A stretch of DNA of 64,000 nt. Source: Ascaphus truei (Eukaryota > Chordata > Amphibia > Anura > Ascaphidae). The stretch is taken from assembly GCA_036426205.1 (NCBI GenBank), contig CM071568.1, positions 216,513,261 to 216,577,260 on the forward strand, given 5' to 3'. This document shows, one piece after another, positions 55,798 through 64,000 of the stretch. The notes below the pieces were generated by a model. The model was not told the origin of the DNA and searched no databases. It saw nothing but the letters and a program-made list of their open reading frames with translations. Position 1 is the first letter of the stretch. Each line of letters opens with the position of its first letter. Both the position numbers and the translations under genes were made by a program.

Positions 55798-57045
55798 TCC
55801 AGAGCTCTGGAATAGGGAAACATGCTTTAAACTGGTTTCAGTCCTACCTATCAGGAAGATCCCAACATGTGTCCATCTCAGGCTCTAACTCCAACCTCCT
55901 GGATATCACCTGTGGTGTCCCGCAAGGCTCTGTTCTGGGCCCCTACTCTTCTCAGTGTTCATTAATGATCTTCCCACAGCTTGTAAGGAAGCCTCAATAC
56001 ACATGTATGCAGATGACACAATCCTGTATGCACACAGCCATAGCCTCTCTGACCTTCAACACATACTTCAGTCTGACTTTTTGAGACTCGAAAACTGGAT
56101 TTCCCAAAACAAACTGTTTTTAAACACTGACAAGACTGTAACAATGGTATTTGGGACCAAGACTAAATTTGTAAAGCTTCCAGTGACTGAGCTCCTGATT
56201 AGAACCAACGCTAACACCACCCTAACACCTGTCACTAGTTTTAAATACCTGGGCTTATGGTTTGACTCCCACTTAACATTCGGGATGCACATTGATACCC
56301 TGACAACCAAGACCTATGCCAAACTAGGGGTACTTTACAGGAACAAATCCTCCCTAAGTCTCCTGGTCAGAAAGCGTATTGCACAGCAGATGCTAATGCC
56401 AATTATTGACTATGGAGACATAGTATATGGCTCGGCTCCTCAAACCCACCTTAGCAAACTTGACACCCTCTACACTTCAATTTGTCGTTTTGTTCTCCAA
56501 TGCAACTACAACACACATCACTGCGAAATGCTCAAAGAACTAGATTGGTCATCACTAGAGTCTAGGCGCAAAGTTCACCTTTCCTGTCTCACCCTCAAAT
56601 ACTTTCTGGGCAAGCTACCCAGCTACCTGAACAAGCTCCTCACCCCTACCACATGCAGTACCTATCACCTGAGATCAGACTCCAAAAGACTATTCATGGT
56701 CCCAAGACTCAACAAAGTATCCGGACGTTCCTCCTTCTCCTTCCGTGCACCCCAAAACTGGAACAACCTACCAGAGACTCTCATATCCACCACCAGCTTA
56801 AGTTCTTTCAAATCTAAGGCTGTCTCACACTTTAATCTGGTCTGTAACTGTTTCATACGCTCATAATATATATTTTCTTTAACTGTGCATGCAATGTCTT
56901 GTATATAATGTATACCTTGTTCATTTATGTAACTGTATTTGTAACCATGTATTATTTTGTTTTACTCTGTGCCCAGGACATACTTGAAAACGAGAGGTAA
57001 CTCTCAATGTATTACTTCCTGGTAAAATATTTTATAAATAAATAA
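55798..57045 (+). pseudogene. L2/CR1-type LINE reverse transcriptase, 5' truncated, with 6-bp TSD
   Basis: It begins in the RT domain: ALNWFQSYLSGRSQ then GVPQGSVLGP near 55915, a 1-nt shift near 55940, and then a 304-codon frame (55955-56866) with INDLP, the catalytic YADDT (near residue 20), LNTDKT, FKYLGLWFD and the C-terminal FSFRAPQNWNNLPETL. The N-terminal endonuclease is missing. After the stop comes a 3' UTR ending 'ataaataaataaa', the short tandem tail typical of this LINE group. ATTAAC flanks both ends (55792-55797, 57046-57051). Apart from the truncation and one shift it is well preserved. Confidence 0.88.
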
Positions 57046-57303
57046 ATTAACCTTGGCCCCTTGCAGACACACTTACCAGAATGCCCTCCTACTGTCTCTG
57101 TATGTTCTTCCTAACAACAATTAGATTGTGAGCTCTACGGAGCAGGGACTCCTTTTACTAAATGTTACTTTTATGTCTGAAGAACTTCTTCCCATTATGT
57201 GTTATTTATATTATTTGTTATTTATACGATTGTCACGTGTATTACTGCTGTGAAGCGCTATGTACACTAATGGCACTATATAAAGACATACATACATACA
57301 TTT
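57046..57303 (+). mobile_element. Outer LINE-type tail, right half
   Basis: Continues the element broken at 55797: 'ccttggccccttgcagacac', TTAGATTGTGAGCTCTACGG, then CTGCTGTGAAGCGCTATGTA, GCACTATATAAAG and a (ACAT)n end. The final part matches 48590-48716. Confidence 0.7.
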
Positions 57304-57536
57304 ATATCTACTAATACCAGTTATAAACAAACAAATACATTTTAAATGGAAACAAAATTATATGTATCAGATATTTAACATGACCAACTATGCGTCACTG
57401 GTTTGTACTGCTTTTTTTAATCACAAAAAAAAATTAAAACAGAATTGTTTCACCTATTTTCTGCCATAGGGGCCACCTGGCAGCGAAGGATTTAATGTGT
57501 TTTATTCCTTCAGATTCAGGATTTGTCTGGCTTACG

Positions 57537-57820
57537 CAGAGGTGCGCAAACTGGGGGTGGGGGTGTGTGGTTTTGCCTGGGGGGGGGGCGAGGCAGTTAG
57601 AGGCCCACGCTCTTCCCCAAGGCATTTAAATTAAATACTGGGTGAGGCGTGAGGCCTCTGTAACTTCTCTTACCTGCTCTTCAGCAACACGTTGCCATGG
57701 CAATGCGACGTCACATGACGCCGCCAAAGCCAGGGAGCAGGTAAGGAGGAGGGGCGAGAGCAGGAGGGGGGCGGGGGGAGGAGACAGGGGGACGCAAATA
57801 GAAAAGTTTGCGCTCCCCTG
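57537..57820 (+). mobile_element. hAT-like MITE, family A, diverged copy 4
   Basis: Starts CAGAGGTGCGCAAACTGGGG and ends AAGTTTGCGCTCCCCTG. Flanks GGCTTACG and GGTTAATG are only partly alike, so the TSD has decayed. It shares AGGCATTTAAATTAA and GTTGCCATGGCAA with the other copies. Confidence 0.8.
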
Positions 57821-57834
57821 GGTTAATGCATTGT

Positions 57835-57945
57835 TATACTGTCTTAGACTGAGCCACTGAGTAATCTGTGCTGGAGCAGGGGTATCCTTAAATCCTGACC
57901 TGTTGGGGGTACTGAGGATTTGAGATGAAAACCATTGATCTAGAT
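57835..57945 (+). mobile_element. Partial family B MITE (right half)
   Basis: 'ctgtgctggagcaggggtatccttaaatcctgacctgttggggg' followed by 'gatgaaaaccattgatct' corresponds to the right arm of 43199-43417. The left arm is missing. Confidence 0.6.
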
Positions 57946-57949
57946 AAGG

Positions 57950-58292
57950 CCGCACCATTTTATATGAGAATACCACTCCTATGATTCTTATTATTAAACA
58001 AACAAAAAAACAGCATGTTAAAAAAAGCGATTGCTTACTATTCTAAGCAATTAGTAGTTCAACAGCTCAATTTCTTAAGCTTAAATTTACACAGGCCTCT
58101 AATTCGTGCATAGACATTTTCAGAGGTAAATGTAAAAGCAAACATACGTCAACTCAGAAAACAACCTCATAACAGAAGAAGAACCCAGAAAATTATATAT
58201 TTTCTGAAAGCCGCCTTCCAAGGAATCCATAAATATTACCTCTGCTTCCCATACAGTACATGGTTTTCTGACCAGGAGTCTGTTAAATATAG
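57950..58292. other. Non-genic stretch
   Basis: No supported feature. Confidence 0.4.
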
Positions 58293-58650
58293 TCAGGGTT
58301 GCCACATTGTAATTTAATGCATCTCCCGGCGGCATCTCCCCCTGCAAGGTCCAGTCAGCATGGCTCTGTGACTTCAAATGGTGCGCGTTGACACGACGTG
58401 ACGTTGCAGTTGCCTTTTGGCGCAGAGGCATCACGCGTCACCCCGCTGTCATGGCAACGTAACGCCGCAACGTAACGCCCAGTTGTCATGGTAACAGCCG
58501 GCACGTGACGTCGCGTCCCGTTGTCATGGCAATGCGGCACCATTTGACGTCGTGCAGCCATGTTCACGGAATTTGCAGGGGGAGATACCGCCGGCCGGAG
58601 ATTTTTCGGGTAAACCCGTAGCCCGGAGATACGTGGCCGAAACCTGTCCA
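58293..58650. mobile_element. GC-rich MITE-like element
   Basis: Begins CAGGGTTGCCACATTG, and the right end on the reverse strand reads CAGGTTTCGGCCACGTATCT, a weak inverted match; both are followed by ATCTCC. Repeated GTCATGGCAACG, GTTGTCATGGTAAC and TGACGTCG phrases lie inside. No clear TSD. Confidence 0.5.
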
Positions 58651-59825
58651 CAAAAACGTACAGAAATATGTGATTTGACATAAAAATTGCTCACACAAAT
58701 TCAGTTTATTCCTGGAAAGGAATATTAAATTGTGCCCCCCTGGTCTGCCAAATTCGGGAATATAACATACTGTATATATACACTCTCTAAATTCTCTTTC
58801 TCTTGCTAATTAATGTTATTTACATGTTTCGATCTCTGCATACATTATTTATAACAACAAAATGTGACATTATTGGTACAGTAGATGGTGAATTAGTGGT
58901 AGATGGTGAATACTTCTACTACTACAACTGGCCATATACAAGTCCAGGAAGCAGCGTTTGGCTGGGGAGGTATCCCTTACCTGCCAGGCTCTGTTCCGGG
59001 TGCTGGTGCGCTCCTGTATCCGAGCAGAGTTCACCCACGCTGTGGTCACTGGGCAGGTACCTGCATTTACCTCCCAGTGGGCCTTAAGCGGGGTGCTCTG
59101 CTCGGTATCCCCCCGTGGTTTTTCTTTTAAGCTTAACCTACTTATTCAGTGCACTGTTTTTCTTATTTTACAGTTGCACCAGTTTCTGGCCTAAGTTTAT
59201 TTTAGATTGAGCCTTACCAATTTCTGGTTGGTCTCTTGGCCAACCAGATGTCGTATTACATGATTGGCTGGCAAAGTATAAGGGTTAAAAATATATATAT
59301 ATCTACTACTACTACAAATCACTTAGTAAAGGTTTACATACTTTTTCTGACCAACACAGGCCTCAAATTAGCAAGAGTGGATAAGACTCCTCATGGATAG
59401 ATTTTGCAAAGGTAAATGATACATATCATATGTGACTTGGAGAAAACTACTCCATAACGTACTGTAAACATACCTCAGCAAAAGTGTATATTATCCCCTC
59501 CACCCCCCCAATTCCTAAATGGTTGACTCTCCCTACCAAATTTTGTGGCCAGGAATCTTTGTTGAATACAGTATCCACATATTGTTCTTAGAAACAGGCA
59601 TATATGTGATTTTACATTAAAACTGCTCACACAAACACTGTGTATTCATGGAAAGGAATATTATATTGTAGCCCCTTGGTCTGCCACACACAGTAGGTGT
59701 AGGTTACATACTTTTTCTCCAGGTCACCAATCACGGGTGAGCTGGACTAGCTTTCCTGGGTCTAGCGGAGATAGGGGTCCGAAATAGGACGGGACCCCTT
59801 TCATCTACACCACCCATACATTTAT
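58651..59825. repeat. Non-genic region with a spaced direct duplication
   Basis: The block 58680-58760 (GCTCACACAAA, GGAAAGGAATATTA, TGGTCTGCCA) recurs at 59617-59695 with small changes, about 935 bp apart. 'catactttttct' also recurs near 59339 and 59709. No coding similarity was recognised in between. Confidence 0.6.
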
Positions 59826-60345
59826 TATAATCTATGATGCAGATGGCTTTTTAACAGGTGTGATCTCACCACGTGCTTGCACTTCAGTGGTGGGCTCATC
59901 ATGAATGGTTGTAATAATGTACACATCCTTTATATCTGTGTATTTCACACGCACCTGTTACTTTCCCATCAGTTGCTGTGGAAAGCCCATTCTCTGTGCC
60001 CGATTGTGCCACAGGCTCGGGAATAAAAGGCAATACAAGGCCCTAAAGGCATTGATAGAAGTATAGAAATGGTCTACAATAAAAGGTGGTAACAAAGGGG
60101 GTATTAGATTCCAAACATTCTTTTACTTGTACTCAAAGTAGGTGGGAAGCCAGGTGTATCGAACCTTGTCCTTTCCCTCATAAATGTGACAAAATGTTGT
60201 ATAAATGGTGGAATTTTGACAAAGTGTATAACACTTTGTTTCATACCGGACACATCTGTCTGGAATATATCGCCAAAATAAAACTCTTCCTTTAAAAAGC
60301 AGTAGTGATTCAGACACACTGATATTTTTGAAGGGCTATACACGT
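59826..60345 (-). pseudogene. piggyBac-like transposase fragment, inactivated
   Basis: Minus-strand frames give in order ISVSESLLLFKGRVLF, WRYIPDRCVRYETKCYTLC and IYEGKD (60345-60160), then FIVDHFYTSINAFRALY (near 60060), a CGTI...R motif (near 60000) and KYTDIKDVYIITTIHD (near 59950) ending ARGEITPVKKPSAS by 59830. This is the order of the piggyBac catalytic core. The first catalytic aspartate, expected in the VDESL-type motif, is serine here; the second (VDHFYTS) is kept. Two or more shifts break the frame. The N-terminus and the C-terminal cysteine domain are not seen, nor are ends with TTAA. Confidence 0.75.
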
Positions 60346-60593
60346 TACACGGTTTGTCAATTAGGGACCTTAATTTATATACAGTAGCCTGTTATGCTGT
60401 GGGTCGTCTCTAAGAAGACGAGTTGTGTTGTCATTAAAATGCAGAAAGCAATAAAACCTTATACTGTATTTGTTTGTATTCATTATGGATAGGAAAAGTT
60501 GTGTTGCACAAACAGAGTATGTAGCCCAGTAGCAGTTACTGTTGTTTTTTTTTGTTTTTTGTACCATTCCCATTGCCCTAGAATTTTTGTAAG

Positions 60594-61313
60594 TGTAGCG
60601 GGGTACCCCCTGGCTACTATTCTACCCTGGTACTAACAGGTTGCCAGTAGTTGGTATGGGGTTTTCACCCTCACCTTTGGTACTGCACTTGACTGACAGC
60701 GGGGGTGGTACATCCTGTTGTAGCTGGGACAATGCCTTCTGGCTGTACTTAAGGGCAGGACCGCCCTAAATTTGGAGGTTGTTCCTTCCCTCTGAGGAAG
60801 GCAGGTCACACGACTGGGAGCCTGAGATTGGGGCCTTCCCATGTGCTCTTCCCTACGGGGAGGTGCGAGTGTGTACCTTACCTCTGCCTCCGCTAGGGAG
60901 GTGGGAAAGAGCTAGGATGGCAGCGGGTTCCCTTGGCCTGTAGTGACGGTCCAGGGACCATCTTCAGTGATAGCTGATCCAAGAGACTGTATCCGGCAAA
61001 AGACTGCTTAGTACCTGTTGTGTTACTGCAGAGTGTGTAGTAATAAACCGTTCCTGTTTGCAATAAAACTCCGGCCTGGTGTGTGATCTAACTGGGGGGA
61101 AAGGTAATCAGTTCTCCTGTGGGAGATCATCTCCATTTCCCGGCAGATGGAGGCGCTGCACTGCTAAGTATTATGTGGGGTATGAACCCCAGAAGCCTGT
61201 TCCTGTGTCCCCAAGTCATCGCGGACGACTCAGCACTCTTATCGCAAGCAGGTATAAGCACCACACCCTATACTGCCCCCTATCTGCGATTGGGTGGGGG
61301 TAACACCGTTACA
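60594..61313 (+). mobile_element. Solo-LTR-like sequence, copy 4 (shorter subfamily), 4-bp TSD TAAG
   Basis: Starts TGTAGCGGGGTACCCCC and ends CACCGTTACA, with TAAG on both sides (60590-60593, 61314-61317). Two AATAAA signals (about 61042 and 61061) lie in the right half. 720 bp, no coding. End type and TSD size match copies 1-3, but the body differs. Confidence 0.75.
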
Positions 61314-61317
61314 TAAG

Positions 61318-61877
61318 CTTACACACTTGAGAACCTGCATGGGGAGGCAGGACTATTAGGGCAATAAACTGCTGTGCATATACTGTACGTTGATCTCAAT
61401 AAGCATATTTTCAGCGCATTGTCTGTAAAAACAAATGACAGACTTTGAAACCATAATTCCAGCATAGTCACAAAAAGGGGGGACTTCAGGATTACAGTAT
61501 GTTGATTAGGACAAGTCCATAACTACTATAGTTTCCCTAAGTTCAGGAATGAGAGCCCTACACTCACATACAGTACAGGTAGCACATATTGTGCATCCTG
61601 TACCATGGACACAGTACCTTTACATTGGCCTCAGACTCATTATATGCAACCTAATTCCGCTGGCAGCATTTTGATTCCTATGTGTTCTTGAATAGTTTGG
61701 GGCTCGTTACGGGTGATCCCATCGTTCCTTTCCGTATTTAAATCACCACCATTTGGACTTATTAGATCCAAAAGTTCAAGAACCTCCCCTGCAGAGTATT
61801 TTCTAGCCAATGAAATAATCAAATAAGTAAATAAAAAAAAAAAATGAATATCAAATCAAAGATTTAATAATATTTTT
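61318..61877. other. Non-genic stretch
   Basis: No supported feature. Confidence 0.4.
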
Positions 61878-63115
61878 TATAGCCCAGGTCCCCCCCTGGG
61901 CTCCCCTTTTAGTCCCCCTCAACTCCACTCACCTCTGCTGCAGACGGGAGCACGGGTGCCAGCGGGAGCGTGCACTCGCCTCTGGAGAGTGTGGGGAGGA
62001 AGTAGGTGGTGTCGGCGTTCCGGGGAGGCAAGCGGATCGTCTGTGGCTCCCATTGCAGGGTGCCGCCATTTTCTATGTGGCTGCGCATGCGCAGGACAGT
62101 TTGCGCATGCGCAGCGAGTTCCTATAGCCAGAATATCGCGCATGAGCAGTATATGCGCACGAGCACGGCCATTACTTGACAGGGCTCCGCGGAGACTACA
62201 AGCCCTATAATGCACTGGGGCTGGAGATTAGGTGGCCCAGAGCAGCCAATAGGGCTATAGGATTCCCCACACAGAATTAGATACATTTTGTAGGCAAAGA
62301 CACGCCAGGCATTCGGAGCTGGGACAAGGAAGGGGTAGGTTGTGTGTGCAGGTTGCCCGACTCCCCTTTCAGCTTGTGGTTGCTGCAGGGACAGGCCCAG
62401 TAGTTAGGGAAACTGCCCTTGTAGCACCAGAGATAGGGACACAGACAGGACACGGCTGTGCCCTGGTGTTAGGTGGCCTGCGACCGGACCACTACCTACA
62501 GCAAAGGACATTCTTCATGGTGACACCGTCCAGGCAGGACACCACCCAACGTAGAGGCGGGGGCGTCGCGGTTCCTCACTCCGGATCCGTGGATCCCATC
62601 GTTACCATCTGCGCGCCCGGGTATGGGAGCACCCAGCACGTACCCAACTCACCAGTGCACCAACTCAACACTTTAGTGGGGCAGCGCTTTCTCACACATT
62701 TGGGTGGGTTGGCTCTTTGGGGGACACTGGGACGGTTTGGTGCCAGAAGCAAATCAGTATATTGGATAAACCCCACCGGGGTATGGACACGGTGTTGGGG
62801 AGGCACGGTGAGGGGTTATGGCCCGCAAGGTCTAGTGTTACGTTTGTGGCACTATTGTATGTGGTGTACAATTATTCTTATGTCATTAGTAAAACTGTTC
62901 TGCTTTACCATTGTGTGTTGTTTATGTGTGTCCTGTAATGGTGTCATTCTACACTATAGAATCCTGTACAGGTGGAGGCGCTATCGAGCATCACTCAGGT
63001 GCACCCCAGGTTCCCAGCACCGGAGGCACAGACGTCCTGGGCACCATCAGATATTGCACCACATTCACACATCGTAGCCACACATCTCCCAGGGGATGGG
63101 GGAATGTGCACCACA
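61878..63115 (+). mobile_element. Solo-LTR-like sequence, copy 3
   Basis: Collinear with copy 2 over the promoter-like part (CTGCGCATGCGCAGGAC near 62081; a second CGCATGCGC near 62104; GCCGCCATTTT near 62062), the middle (CGGATCCGTGGATCCCA near 62582) and the right end (GGTGGAGGCGCTATCGA; TCTCCCAGGGGATGGGGG). The ends have decayed to TATAGC and CCACA, with flanks TTTT and TTTA. A 245-codon frame across it has no known motifs and is not a gene. Confidence 0.68.
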
Positions 63116-63119
63116 TTTA

Positions 63120-64000
63120 TATAAATAAAACCAACAAAAAAACTGAAGAAAGGAGGATAAAAAATACACTGCATAATAAAGTGTCCAGATGTACAGGTAT
63201 TGAGTCCTGTGTATTATTTGACAAAGACTTTCACAGTACAAAGTGTCAATTAGTTCATGCTCTATCCCATAAAGTATTGCATAACACACAATTAGTCTGC
63301 TAAATCTCTATTACTGGTAATGCTCTCAGGAGCCTATAATCTCCCCACATCTCAGTGCCAGATCTCAGTGCAGACATATCTTAGGGCAGAGTGCATATCC
63401 ATTGTCAGTGCACTCGGATTAAGCATGCTGGTGCTACTATGAGGTCACAGTATACTGTGCCATCTACTTTACTAGCCACATTCATATGGCGTCCTGGTAG
63501 ACAGAAGCCACGGAGTCCACTAGTTGCCATTCCACAAATTCATCCCCACTGAAGAATAAAAAGTTCAGCTGGCAGGATAAATGTATTAGAGGTACCAGAG
63601 GATCCCATACAAATATACCATCCACTTCTTCGTCTGTCACAGGCAGTAACCTGGTTCATTTCATATCAAAAGCCTGACGGGACTCTGTAACCAGTATACT
63701 CCATCCCTCTTTAGCAGTTTGCTTTTTTGGTGACCTGTGGCATCATGCCCACGGGTAGCTGGTCGCACAGGTCATTTGTATATGTGCTTAAATATCAACA
63801 ATAACTAGTAAAAAAAAAAAAAAGAGGCGTAGAAAACCGAGGAAGCGAGATAGGAGAGGGTCCGGCTGGTGTGGCGAGGGAAATTTAGTCCACGTATTCC
63901 AATATAAAATCCGGTTACAGCATTGATACATACAATTAATCATCATTTTACAAAAAGCATGATCATTTAAAGTCTTCATTGTGTTATTTAGGTGCAAGGG
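63120..64000. other. Non-genic stretch
   Basis: No supported gene or repeat boundary. An A run lies at 63810-63823. Confidence 0.4.

Noticed and set aside
62340..63077. 245-codon open frame, the longest non-transposon frame at the right end
   Set aside because: It is inside a solo-LTR-like copy, has no recognisable motif, and the collinear copy at 35770-37464 does not keep it open.

Overview
This window looks like repeat-dense, non-genic nuclear DNA from a vertebrate, most likely an anuran amphibian. The taxon is an inference from the mix of repeats: several Penelope-like element (PLE) lineages, L1 and L2/CR1-type LINEs, a Ty3/Gypsy element with Gmr1-like domain order, a CORE-SINE, many hAT, PIF/Harbinger-like and TA-flanked MITEs, piggyBac remains, and long (TA)n and (CA)n arrays. 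I found no convincing host protein-coding exon, no functional tRNA or rRNA gene, no CRISPR array and no bacterial-style operon. Every protein similarity I can support belongs to a mobile element, and nearly all are broken.

Layout. 1-5.7 kb: SINE pieces, a long foldback, microsatellites, one hAT MITE and one Harbinger-like MITE. 5.7-9.6 kb: the best-preserved coding sequence, a minus-strand PLE (RT plus GIY-YIG endonuclease) whose 5' side abuts a minus-strand L1 tail. 10.8-12.2 kb: GC-rich minisatellite followed by a PLE remnant with a hammerhead-like motif. 12.8-18.6 kb: a decayed plus-strand L1 with a hAT MITE and a TA-flanked MITE sitting between its ORF1 and ORF2 remains. 18.7-33.3 kb: tandem duplications, minisatellites and MITEs, including a 1,977-bp hAT-like element (29741-31717) with a perfect 8-bp target duplication. 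33.8-37.5 kb: two related solo-LTR-like sequences in opposite orientation. 38.2-41.8 kb: two different PLE remnants on the plus strand. 44.8-47.0 kb: a minus-strand PLE. 48.8-53.2 kb: a hAT element and a minus-strand Gmr1-like pol whose integrase is split by a MITE. 55.7-57.3 kb: an L2/CR1-type LINE inserted inside another element's 3' tail. 59.8-63.1 kb: a dead piggyBac transposase and two more solo-LTR-like sequences.

How the parts relate. The elements are nested and can be ordered by age from target-site duplications (TSDs) and interruptions: MITE inside integrase, LINE inside tail, MITE inside hAT, hAT inside L1. At least eight places carry a motif derived from the hammerhead ribozyme core, usually where PLE terminal repeats (pLTRs) are expected. 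The most unusual items are the integrase-before-RT domain order of the Gypsy element, the spread of hammerhead-derived motifs across several PLE lineages, the family of solo LTRs with TGTAGC/GCTACA ends and 4-bp TSDs, and a small MITE that repeatedly lies inside (TA)n tracts. All family names come from reading motifs by eye; no database search was possible.
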